Shown here: piece by piece, positions 28,861-35,759 of the stretch
Position numbering within the stretch: the first letter of the stretch is position 1
How the letters are laid out: each line of letters starts with the position of its first letter
Assembly (NCBI GenBank): GCA_963817405.1
Contig: CAWFNW010000001.1
Location: 62,001-126,000 of the forward strand
From: CAWFNW01 sp963817405
Lineage (GTDB): Bacteria > Actinomycetota > Coriobacteriia > Anaerosomatales > Anaerosomataceae
Direction: 5' to 3'
Length of the DNA: 64,000 nt
Notes under the pieces: model-generated
The model's input: only the letters and a program-made list of their open reading frames with translations
Databases searched by the model: none
What the model was told of the DNA's origin: nothing
Translations under genes and position numbers: made by a program

Positions 28861-29445
28861 GTGAACGCCGGCCGCCTGGTCATCATCTCCGGGCCTTCCG
28901 GAGCAGGAAAAGGGACTCTGGTCGACAGACTCGTCGCCAGGGTCCCTGGTGTGTGCGTGTCGGTCTCGGCTACGACGCGCCGACCGCGCCCCGGGGAAGT
29001 CGACGGCGCGGACTACCACTTCCTCTCGGTGGCCGAGTTCGACCGGCGGATCGCGCGCGGGGACTTCCTGGAGTGGGCCGAGGTCCATGGCAACCGGTAC
29101 GGTACGCTCCGCTCCTCGGTGGAGGAGCAAATCGCTCAAGGCTGCATCGTCGTCCTCGAGATCGACCCGCAGGGCGCTCGGCAGGTCAAGGAGCTCATTC
29201 CGGAGGCGGTGCTGATCTTCATCGTCGCACCGTCGATCGAGGAGCTTGAGCGGCGAATCAGGCGACGCGGGACCGAGACCGACGAGCAGGTCCGCATCCG
29301 TCTGGAGACCGCGATGCGCGAGATGCAGCTTGTGGAGACCTATGACTATGTGGTACAAAACGACGATATGCGCCGAGCGAGTGGCGAGCTCGTCGCAATC
29401 GTTCGATCCCTCTCAGAAGGACACACCCATGGTCATCAAGCCTGA
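28861..29445 (+). CDS. gmk: Guanylate kinase
   Basis: Phosphorylates GMP to GDP with ATP. The 194-residue product has the P-loop GPSGAGKGTLVDRL, the GMP-binding SATTRRPRPGEVDGADYHF, and the lid region RIRRRGTETDEQVRIRL. GTG start 18 bases after mihF, with only a weak ribosome site. It overlaps rpoZ by 17 bases. Confidence 0.95.
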   Translation: MNAGRLVIISGPSGAGKGTLVDRLVARVPGVCVSVSATTRRPRPGEVDGADYHFLSVAEFDRRIARGDFLEWAEVHGNRYGTLRSSVEEQIAQGCIVVLEIDPQGARQVKELIPEAVLIFIVAPSIEELERRIRRRGTETDEQVRIRLETAMREMQLVETYDYVVQNDDMRRASGELVAIVRSLSEGHTHGHQA

Positions 29446-29674
29446 CATCGACCTACTCCTCTCGAAGGTCGACTCGAAGTACACGCTCTGCATCGTTTCT
29501 GCGCGCCGCGCGCGTCAGATCAATGAGATGGTCCACGGCGTCCGCAATCAGGCCCTGCTGACGCAGGCGCCCGAGATTGCCCGGATCACCAGCACGAAGC
29601 CGCTGACCCTCGCACTCGACGAGATCGCGTCCGGGGACATCGGCTACGAGCGTGTGGCAGAGAGCTACAAGTAA
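29429..29674 (+). CDS. rpoZ: RNA polymerase omega subunit
   Basis: Small subunit that helps assemble RNA polymerase around beta-prime. The 81-residue product has the family core KYTLCIVSARRARQINEM and PLTLALDEIASGDIGY. ATG 29429 lies inside the end of gmk with AAGGA upstream. In many Actinomycetota the next gene is coaBC; here coaBC lies about 12.4 kb further on. Confidence 0.93.
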   Translation: MVIKPDIDLLLSKVDSKYTLCIVSARRARQINEMVHGVRNQALLTQAPEIARITSTKPLTLALDEIASGDIGYERVAESYK

Positions 29675-29705
29675 CGCCGCAGCCGTACGGCAGCAGTTCG
29701 CAATG

Positions 29706-29734
29706 GTGCCCCGTAGCCTTCGGCCGCGGGGCAC
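29706..29734 (+). other. Strong hairpin after rpoZ
   Basis: GTGCCCCG (29706-29713) pairs with CGGGGCAC (29727-29734), with an inner GCC-TTC-GGC hairpin. No T-run follows (ATGCATTGTC), so it is not a standard intrinsic terminator. It separates the gmk-rpoZ transcript from the thiI remnant and may work as a weak terminator or stability element. Confidence 0.5.
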
Positions 29735-29755
29735 ATGCATTGTCTGGGGGCGGTC

Positions 29756-29902
29756 GTGTACGAGCGCGTCATCCTGGTCAACTACCACGAAACCGGCCTC
29801 AGGGGCCGCAACCGCGGCCGCTTCGAGCGCGTGCTGCCGGGCAACCTGACGGCGGCGCTCGGCGATCTCGCCCCCGGGAGAGCACTGGAGGCCCGACCGT
29901 GA
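29756..29902 (+). pseudogene. thiI: 5' remnant of tRNA 4-thiouridine synthase gene thiI
   Basis: A 48-codon frame starting at GTG 29756. Its first 37 or so residues match the N-terminal ferredoxin-like part of ThiI: MYERVILVNYHETGL followed by RGRNRGRFERVL and PGNLTAALGD. The typical ThiI pattern is h-h-V-x-Y-x-E-x-x-L-K-G-x-N-R-x-x-F-E. After that the reading frame runs into unrelated residues (APGRALEARP) and stops. No THUMP or pyrophosphatase-domain sequence follows in any frame. The TGA stop overlaps the GTG start of the next gene (GTGA), so if translated it would couple to the glycosyltransferase. A small functional peptide is possible but less likely than a deletion scar. Confidence 0.72.
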
Positions 29903-30993
29903 CGCTCTCGGTACTCGTGCTCGAGCCCTACTACGGCGGTTCGCATCGGGCGGTCCTCGACGCGCTGCTGCCCGCGCTCGACGTGACGTACGATCTCCTC
30001 ACGCTGCCTGCGCGCAAGTGGAAGTGGCGCATGCGCGGCGCCGCCATCACGATGGCCGGAGAGGTCCGGCGACTGCACGCCGCGGGCCACCGCTGGGACC
30101 TCATCTACGCGAGCACATTTCTCAACCTCGCCGAGTTCCTCGGCCTTGCGGGCGATGCGGTACATGGCGTCCCTGCGGCGGTGTACTTCCACGAGAACCA
30201 GCTGCTGTACCCCAACCGCCACACCGCCGAGTGGGATCTGCAGTTCCCGCTCACGAATGTGACCTCCGCGTTGGCGGCGGATGCCTGTCTGTTCAACACG
30301 CGCTGGAACCTCGACGGATTCGTGAGCGGGATTCCCGGCTTCCTGCGCCAATTCCCTGATCACGTCCCGGAAGACGTTGCCGAATCGATCGAAGCGAAGT
30401 CTTCGGTCCTGGCCCCGCCGTTCGACCCGGCGCCGTTCGGCGACGTCGCGCCCGTTCGTGGGCGTCGCCCGAGGGTGGTGTGGCCGCACCGCTGGGAGCA
30501 CGACAAGGCGCCGGAGGCGTTCTTCGCCGCGGTTACGGCGCTCGCGCGCGAGGGGCTCGACTTCGAGGTGGCCGTCGCGGGGCAGTCCTTCCGGGAGACC
30601 GAAGCGGCCATCGCTGAGGCGGCCAGCGCCCTCCGCGACCGGCTCGTCCACCTCGGGGAACCCGAGGGGAGGGGAGCGTACGCCGATCTCCTCGCGAGTG
30701 CGGACGTTGCGGTCTCCACCGCGACGAATGAGTTCTTCGGACTCGCGATGCTCGAGGCATGCTACGCGGGAGCGACGCCGGTCGTACCCGACCGGCTTGC
30801 GTATCCGGAGCTCTACCCGGCCGCGTTCCGCTACGGCACGCATGACGCCCTCGTTGCGATGCTGCGTTCGCTGGTGCTCGACCGCCCCGCTCCCGGTGCT
30901 GCCAGGCACCTCGCCGAGGCGTTCACGGTCGAGCGGCTCGCGCCCGACTACCAAGCGGCTTTCGAGCGTGTCGCGTCCTCGCGGCGCGTCTGA
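29899..30993 (+). CDS. tRNA-queuosine mannosyltransferase-like glycosyltransferase (DUF3524)
   Basis: The 364-residue product resembles the GTDC1/QTMAN family, whose vertebrate member attaches mannose to queuosine in tRNA-Asp. Family features: VLVLEPYYGGSHRAVLDAL at the N terminus (DUF3524), RKWKWRMRGAA, YFHENQLLYPNR, and a GT-B C-terminal half with VVWPHRWEHDKAPEAFFAA, STATNEFFGLAMLEA and CYAGATPVVPDRLAYPEL. Donor and acceptor in this bacterium are inferred. GTG start at 29899, overlapping the stop of the thiI remnant. No tgt/queA genes lie in the window. A further 140-base gap with the padR operator region follows. Confidence 0.82.
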   Translation: MTLSVLVLEPYYGGSHRAVLDALLPALDVTYDLLTLPARKWKWRMRGAAITMAGEVRRLHAAGHRWDLIYASTFLNLAEFLGLAGDAVHGVPAAVYFHENQLLYPNRHTAEWDLQFPLTNVTSALAADACLFNTRWNLDGFVSGIPGFLRQFPDHVPEDVAESIEAKSSVLAPPFDPAPFGDVAPVRGRRPRVVWPHRWEHDKAPEAFFAAVTALAREGLDFEVAVAGQSFRETEAAIAEAASALRDRLVHLGEPEGRGAYADLLASADVAVSTATNEFFGLAMLEACYAGATPVVPDRLAYPELYPAAFRYGTHDALVAMLRSLVLDRPAPGAARHLAEAFTVERLAPDYQAAFERVASSRRV

Positions 30994-31074
30994 CACGACG
31001 CTGGGCGTCACGCCAGCGCCGCGCCGTCGCACATCCAGCATCTCCTGCGCCTGAAGTGTCCCTATCTTGCATTG

Positions 31075-31116
31075 CCTAATAGTAGGTGGTACAAGGTAGT
31101 AGGTGACGCATACAAT
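31075..31116 (+). promoter_or_regulatory. Candidate padR promoter/operator
   Basis: TACAAT (31111-31116) is a good -10 box but no consensus -35 lies 17 bases upstream. Two direct repeats TAGTAGGTG (31080-31088 and 31097-31105) are spaced 17 bases apart, and CCTA-ATAG-TAGG (31075-31086) is a short inverted repeat. Repeats this close to a PadR gene suggest an autoregulatory operator; this is inferred. Confidence 0.45.
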
Positions 31117-31133
31117 CAGAGAGGGCGCGACGC

Positions 31134-31484
31134 ATGAGTGAGGGAGCCGACGCGCGGGTTTCGCAGTTCCGCAAGGGAGTCCTCGAGTTGGCGATTCTCG
31201 CGCTGCTGGACGCCGGTGAGCTCTACGGGGTGGAGATCGTCGAGCGCCTCGCGGGCGTGCCGGGACTCGCCGCAGGCTCGGGGACGGTCTATCCGCTGCT
31301 CAGCAGGCTCCAGAAGAGCCGGCTCGTGCAGACCGCGTGGCGCGAGTCCCCTTCGGGACCGCCGCGGAAGTACTACCGGCTCTCGCAGGCGGGTAGGAGC
31401 GACCTCGCGACGATGTCCCAGTCGTGGCGCGCCATGGTCGGCGCGCTCGATGACCTCCTCAAGAAGGTGAGCACAAGTGGCTGA
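31134..31484 (+). CDS. PadR family transcriptional regulator
   Basis: Winged-helix repressor of the PadR family, 116 residues. Core motifs: LELAILALLDAGELYGVEIVERL, then GSGTVYPLLSRLQKSRLV (recognition helix) and PPRKYYRLSQAGR (wing), with a short C-terminal dimerisation helix. It is the first gene of an operon with a HAAS/DUF1648 membrane protein, a PLDc_N membrane protein and an ABC exporter, an arrangement in which PadR usually controls the transporter. The inducer is unknown. Confidence 0.9.
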   Translation: MSEGADARVSQFRKGVLELAILALLDAGELYGVEIVERLAGVPGLAAGSGTVYPLLSRLQKSRLVQTAWRESPSGPPRKYYRLSQAGRSDLATMSQSWRAMVGALDDLLKKVSTSG

Positions 31485-32424
31485 CAACAAGCGCGGCACC
31501 ACGGCCGCGAGCACGTACATCGAGGAGGTTCGCGCACTGCTCGCGGACCTTCCGGAGCGAGAGGTCGACGAGGCGCTTGCGGAGCTCGGCACGAACGTTC
31601 GTGACGAGGTAGCGACCCGCGGTGGCACGCCCGCCGACGAAGCGGCAGCGCTCGGCGCGCTCGGCACGCCGGAGGAGTACGCGGCTGCGCTCCGGGACGC
31701 CCTCGCGGCGGGTGAGGGCTCACCGCACCCCCAGGGCCGGGTGCTCGGGATGCCGTATGAGTTTCGCCAACCCACAGCCAACAGCCTGATGGAACGGCTC
31801 TGGAACCCGGCCGACCCGCGGGTCTGGATGCCACGGAGCTTCGGTGTCGGGTGGACGATCAACTTCGGGGCGCTCGCCGTGAAGCTCGGCCTCCTTCGAC
31901 CCGACGACGTCGAGGAGCATCCGTTCGAGAACCTGTCCGCCATGGCCCTGCGGCTGGCGGCGTCCGTGCCTCTCGTCCTTGGCGTCGCGGCAATCGCGAC
32001 CGCGGCGATCTGGTGGCGTGAACTGCCGCCCGAGGTGCCCGTGCACTGGGGCGCGAGCGGCGCGCCTGACGGTTGGGCGTCACGCGAGGTCGCGCTCGGC
32101 GCGCTCGTCGGCATCGCGGCGGTGCTGCCGGTGGTCATCTTGGGCCGGCTTGCGCTCAGGCGCGCAGGTCGTAGGTCCGTCGCTATGGCGAGCGTGTCGC
32201 TTGCGCTCTCGTCGTGGTTGGCCGCGGGCCTGTGCGGGTACACCGTCCTCACAGCGCTGACCGGCTTTGCCGAGTGGTGGGCGCCCGTACTTATCGTGAT
32301 CGTGGCCATCGCAGTTCCATTCGTGATGCTGCTGGTGCTGTCGCGGCTGGGTCTCAAAGCCGAGTGGCGGGCGAGCCTCGCGGGTGCTCGCCCTCGGACG
32401 TCTGACAACAGAGAAGGGGAGTAG
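31477..32424 (+). CDS. Membrane protein with HAAS-like, DUF5808-like and DUF1648 regions
   Basis: 315 residues. The first 75 residues resemble the HAAS (DUF1700) helical domain often encoded after PadR regulators (STYIEEVRALLADL, LGTPEEYAAALRDAL). A segment NPADPRVWMPRSFGVGWTINFG resembles DUF5808, and LPPEVPVHWGASGAPDGW is the DUF1648 signature. About four membrane helices follow from residue 150. Such proteins are presumed membrane sensors or PadR partners. GTG start overlaps the padR stop by 8 bases, indicating coupled translation. Confidence 0.75.
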   Translation: MADNKRGTTAASTYIEEVRALLADLPEREVDEALAELGTNVRDEVATRGGTPADEAAALGALGTPEEYAAALRDALAAGEGSPHPQGRVLGMPYEFRQPTANSLMERLWNPADPRVWMPRSFGVGWTINFGALAVKLGLLRPDDVEEHPFENLSAMALRLAASVPLVLGVAAIATAAIWWRELPPEVPVHWGASGAPDGWASREVALGALVGIAAVLPVVILGRLALRRAGRRSVAMASVSLALSSWLAAGLCGYTVLTALTGFAEWWAPVLIVIVAIAVPFVMLLVLSRLGLKAEWRASLAGARPRTSDNREGE

Positions 32425-32426
32425 CA

Positions 32427-32777
32427 ATGGACAGTTTTTCGGAGTTGTGGGAGCTGCCGACGTGGCTCCTCGGCGCGATCGGCGTGCTCATCGTCGTGCA
32501 GCTCGCCGTCGAGGTCTATGCGCTCGTGCGGCTGCTGAAGACGCCCGACGAGGAGTTGGTGTTCGGAAAGAAGTGGCCCTGGGTACTCATCATCGTGTTC
32601 ATCAACTTCGTCGGCGCGATCGTGTTCCTGGTTGCCGGGCGGCAACCGGCACCCGCGGTCGACCCGCTGGCGGCGGGCGCGTCACAGACGCCCGCAGGCG
32701 CCGCTGCGGTGACCGACCGGATGGGGGCGGCCGAGCGGGCCGCCGACGTGCTTTACGGCGGCAAGGACGGCGAGTGA
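32427..32777 (+). CDS. Small two-helix membrane protein (PLDc_N-like)
   Basis: 116 residues with two membrane helices (about 14-35 and 48-70). The second ends with the pattern NFVGAIVFLVAGR, typical of the PLDc_N (cardiolipin synthase N-terminal-like) domain. A soluble Ala-rich tail follows. Members of this family occur as companions of ABC exporters; the role is unknown. ATG 2 bases after the previous stop; the ABC ATPase follows within 1-10 bases. Confidence 0.7.
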   Translation: MDSFSELWELPTWLLGAIGVLIVVQLAVEVYALVRLLKTPDEELVFGKKWPWVLIIVFINFVGAIVFLVAGRQPAPAVDPLAAGASQTPAGAAAVTDRMGAAERAADVLYGGKDGE

Positions 32778-32778
32778 C

Positions 32779-33720
32779 GTGACGGACATGCCCCAGCGTG
32801 CGCTCGCGGTCGAGCTGCGCGGCCTGACGAAGGTCTACGGCGACGTCCGCGCCCTCGACGGCGTGGACCTAAGCGTTCCGACCGGTTCGGTGTTCGGGTT
32901 TCTCGGACCCAACGGCGCCGGGAAGACCACGACGCTTCGCGTCCTCACCGGCCTCGCGCGTCCCACCGCCGGCGTCGCACGCGTCCTCGGGACGGATGTC
33001 GGCGACGCGACCAACGACGTGCGCGCTGAGATCGGCTTTCTGCCCGACGTTCCGGGCTTCTACGAGTGGATGACGGCGCGCGAGTTCCTCACGTTCGCTG
33101 GGAGCCTCTTCGGCCTCGGTGGTTCGGTGCTCGCCGAGCGCGCCGAGGCGCTGCTCGACTTGGCGGGACTCGCGCGGGTCGATACCCGCATCGGCGGCTA
33201 CTCGCGTGGCATGCGGCAGCGGCTCGGCGTTGCGCAGGCGCTCATCAACGCGCCGAAGCTCCTGATGCTCGATGAACCCACTTCGGCGCTGGACCCGATC
33301 GGCCGCAAGGAAGTCCTCGAGATGATCGCCTCGCTCGCGGGTCGGACGACCGTGCTCTTCTCGACGCACATCCTTGCCGACGTTGAGCGCGTGTGCGACA
33401 CGGTCGCGATCCTCGACCGTGGCCGCGTGGTGGTGCAGGCGCCCATGGCCGAGCTCACGCGCCGCACCGGCGCCCAGCGGCTCCTCGTCGAGGTGACCGG
33501 GGCCGCGGGTGCGCTCGCCGCCGAATTCGCCAAAGCGCCGTGGGCGAGTGCCGCCGCGCGCGAGGGTGCGCTGCTGACGCTCACCGTGAGCGACCTCGAC
33601 ACCGCTCGTCGAGCGGTACCCGCCGCCGTGGCTGCCGCCGGCGTCGGCCTCGTGCGGCTGGAACCGGCTGAGGCCGCGCTTGAAGACGTCTTCGTCGAGC
33701 TCGTGGGAGGTGAGCGGTGA
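32779..33720 (+). CDS. ABC-2 type transporter ATPase
   Basis: Nucleotide-binding subunit of an exporter. The 313-residue product has Walker A GPNGAGKTTT, signature YSRGMRQRLGVAQAL, Walker B LLMLDEPTSALDP and STHILADVERV (H-loop). The C-terminal extension (about 215-313) is typical of drug- or bacitracin-type ABC-2 ATPases. GTG 32779 or ATG 32788 may be the start. Partner permease follows directly. The substrate is not evident. Confidence 0.9.
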   Translation: MTDMPQRALAVELRGLTKVYGDVRALDGVDLSVPTGSVFGFLGPNGAGKTTTLRVLTGLARPTAGVARVLGTDVGDATNDVRAEIGFLPDVPGFYEWMTAREFLTFAGSLFGLGGSVLAERAEALLDLAGLARVDTRIGGYSRGMRQRLGVAQALINAPKLLMLDEPTSALDPIGRKEVLEMIASLAGRTTVLFSTHILADVERVCDTVAILDRGRVVVQAPMAELTRRTGAQRLLVEVTGAAGALAAEFAKAPWASAAAREGALLTLTVSDLDTARRAVPAAVAAAGVGLVRLEPAEAALEDVFVELVGGER

Positions 33721-34484
33721 TGCGTGGCTTCGGGGCATTCCTTGTCAAGGAACTTCACGAGATTCTGCGCACCTGGCGAATCTGGGTGCTGCCGGGCATC
33801 GTGCTCTTCTTCGCGCTGAGCGGCCCGATTCTCGCCTTGCTCACGCCCCAGCTCTTGAAGTCGGTGGCCGGCAGCCAGCCGGGTCTCGTCATCCAGCTGC
33901 CCGACCCCACATGGCGCGACGCCTACCTGCAGTGGACCAAGAATCTCGCCCAGATCGTGACGTACGCACTCGTCATCATTCTCGGCGGGCTCGTCTCATC
34001 CGAGCGGAAGAGCGGCACCGCCGTCCTCGTGCTCACGAAGCCCGTGACGCGAGCGACGTTCGTACTCGCCAAGTTCGTGTCGCAGGCAGCGTTGCTCGCC
34101 GCGACAACCGTGCTCGGGGCAGTGGCGACGTGGCTCGTGACGCTGGCGGCCTTCGGCGAGGCGCCGCTCGGCGTGCTGGCGTCCTCGACCGGCGTATGGC
34201 TTGCGTGGGGCGTGTTGCTCGTCGCGATCATGACCCTGGCGTCGACGCTCGTGAATTCGCAGGCAGGAGCGGCAGGCCTCGGCTTCGCCGCTCTCATCGC
34301 CCTCAGCATCGCTACGCTCTGGGGGCCGGCGCTCAAGTACAGTCCCGCGGGGCTCATGGGCGCGCCGTCCGCGCTTGTGGCAGGCGACACGGTGGCGCTG
34401 ACGTTCCCGCTGCTGACAGCGCTCGGCCTGGCGGCCGTTCTGGTCGTTGGGGCGGTGCGCACCTTCGCCCGCGCCGAGTTGTAA
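33720..34484 (+). CDS. ABC-2 type transporter permease
   Basis: About 254 residues with six membrane helices. A long extracytoplasmic loop between helices 1 and 2 includes LLKSVAGSQPG. The EERxxGT-like motif SSERKSGTAVLVLTKPV marks the ABC-2 permease family. The ATG at 33720 shares bases with the ATPase stop. Last gene of the PadR operon; a perfect 16-pair hairpin follows. Confidence 0.88.
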   Translation: MRGFGAFLVKELHEILRTWRIWVLPGIVLFFALSGPILALLTPQLLKSVAGSQPGLVIQLPDPTWRDAYLQWTKNLAQIVTYALVIILGGLVSSERKSGTAVLVLTKPVTRATFVLAKFVSQAALLAATTVLGAVATWLVTLAAFGEAPLGVLASSTGVWLAWGVLLVAIMTLASTLVNSQAGAAGLGFAALIALSIATLWGPALKYSPAGLMGAPSALVAGDTVALTFPLLTALGLAAVLVVGAVRTFARAEL

Positions 34485-34500
34485 TCACCTCCTCTTGAAC

Positions 34501-34541
34501 GCACCGACGCCCGGCGCGCAGAGCACGCCGGGCGTCGGTGC
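34501..34541. terminator. Hairpin between convergent operons
   Basis: GCACCGACGCCCGGCG (34501-34516) pairs perfectly with CGCCGGGCGTCGGTGC (34526-34541) around a 9-base loop. It sits between the ABC permease (+) and rubrerythrin (-) and probably terminates both. No T-run is present on either side. Confidence 0.75.
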
Positions 34542-34556
34542 GAACTGTGCGGCTTC

Positions 34557-35093
34557 CTACAGGTACGTCGTGGCCAGATCGTCGAGCGTGATGTGGTCGG
34601 CCTCGACCGCTGAGACCTCGGTCCAGACCTCCTGGAGCCGCTCGTTCGTCGCGCGCTCGGCGAAGATCGCGTACAGGCTGTTGGCCCGATTCTCGCGCCG
34701 CAACGACTCCTCGATGTCGGTCGCCCACGCGCCGGTCGTCTCACCGGGGGTCATGAGGTCCGCTGGGACGTCCCGCCCCGCGAGCTTGCAGAAGAGCGTG
34801 CAGTGCTCGGCCTCCACCTTGGCGAGCCGCTTGTACGTCGAGCGAAGGATGTCGTTATCCTTGCGCTCGGCCATGCCGAGGTAGAAGCGTGTGTTGGCCG
34901 TCTCGAGCTCGATCGATGAGTCGAGGTCGGCACGCTCGGCCTCGGTGATGCTCACGGCGTTGATGTCCGTGGGATACGCCTCGGGCGGGATCAGGAAATC
35001 GATGTGCGCGCCGCAGAACGGGCAGTTCTCAGGCGCCTCGTAGCCGAGGTACACCTCGCCGCAGATGCGGCAGCGGTAGATCTTGAGTTGCAT
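34557..35093 (-). CDS. Rubrerythrin-like protein with N-terminal rubredoxin domain
   Basis: Non-haem iron peroxidase of anaerobes that detoxifies hydrogen peroxide. The domain order is reversed relative to classical rubrerythrin: rubredoxin-type Cys4 site first (C8, C11, C24, C27), then a ferritin-like diiron domain with the two E-x-x-H motifs EAEH and EADH plus glutamates in ELETANTRF and RRENRANSLY. 178 residues. ATG 35093 has GAGGAG 5 bases upstream on its strand. It follows the DJ-1 gene by 11 bases in one likely operon. Confidence 0.9.
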   Translation of the reverse strand: MQLKIYRCRICGEVYLGYEAPENCPFCGAHIDFLIPPEAYPTDINAVSITEAERADLDSSIELETANTRFYLGMAERKDNDILRSTYKRLAKVEAEHCTLFCKLAGRDVPADLMTPGETTGAWATDIEESLRRENRANSLYAIFAERATNERLQEVWTEVSAVEADHITLDDLATTYL

Positions 35094-35104
35094 GGACACT
35101 CCTC

Positions 35105-35650
35105 TCAGTCACGTTCGCTGTCCGACGACGGTATCGCCCCGGCGAGGCCGAGTGCGTCGGCAATGGCCTCGCCGAACGCGGCCGCCGCGGCAGGACCGTT
35201 CGCGGTGATCACTGTGCTGTCAACTTCAACCGGCGATCCGGTCCAGTGCGCCCCGTGCGCCCGGAGATCGTCCTCCTGCGACGGGAATGCCGTCGCGCGC
35301 CGGTCCGCGAGCACGCCCGCTCGGGCGAGCGTGGACGGCGCGATGCAGATCGCCGCGACCGGTCGCCCGGTCGTGTGGAACGCTCTGGCGAGCTCGTGTG
35401 CAAGCGGGTCGTCGAAGAACACCGCGGACCCGCCGCCGCCGATGAAGGCGACGGCGTCGTAGAGGTCGTCATCGACGTCGGCCAGCGCGAGATCGGCCGT
35501 TGCCTTGAGGCCGAGCTTCCCCGTGCAGGTTCCGGGAGCTCTGCTCGCCGTCGTCACGACGGCGCCGCGCCGCTCCAAGACCTCCTTCGACTGTGCGTAC
35601 TCCTCGTCGCGGAACTGGTCCTGTGCGATGACCATGAGCACGTGGCGCAC
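35105..35650 (-). CDS. DJ-1/PfpI family protein
   Basis: 181 residues of the class I glutamine-amidotransferase-like superfamily. The nucleophile elbow is AICIAPSTLARAG with the active-site cysteine, and the N-terminal glutamate is in FRDEEY. Members act as proteases, chaperones, glyoxalases or thiol-stress proteins; the activity here is not predictable. GTG start preceded by GAGGAG. Upstream gene of the rubrerythrin operon, which suggests an oxidative-stress setting. The 109-base gap to the next gene is divergent. Confidence 0.85.
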   Translation of the reverse strand: MRHVLMVIAQDQFRDEEYAQSKEVLERRGAVVTTASRAPGTCTGKLGLKATADLALADVDDDLYDAVAFIGGGGSAVFFDDPLAHELARAFHTTGRPVAAICIAPSTLARAGVLADRRATAFPSQEDDLRAHGAHWTGSPVEVDSTVITANGPAAAAAFGEAIADALGLAGAIPSSDSERD

Positions 35651-35665
35651 AATTCGCTCCTCGCG

Positions 35666-35696
35666 TTGCCTGGGGTGGCCGTTCCTTGTCTATACT
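35666..35696 (+). promoter_or_regulatory. Candidate promoter of the GGDEF/HD-GYP gene
   Basis: TATACT (35691-35696) is a strong -10 box. TTGCCT (35666-35671) lies 19 bases upstream, which is a long spacer. It lies in the divergent gap with the DJ-1 gene. Confidence 0.5.
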
Positions 35697-35759
35697 ACCC
35701 GCTCGCGCCGCTCATCGAGCGCAGCGAGTCACCGGCAGGCTACGACGGAGGGCGGGAGT

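Noticed and set aside
29675..29902. thiI truncation as a simple frameshift or sequencing error
   Set aside because: No later ThiI motif is present in any frame before the glycosyltransferase begins, so a point error cannot explain it; a deletion is needed.
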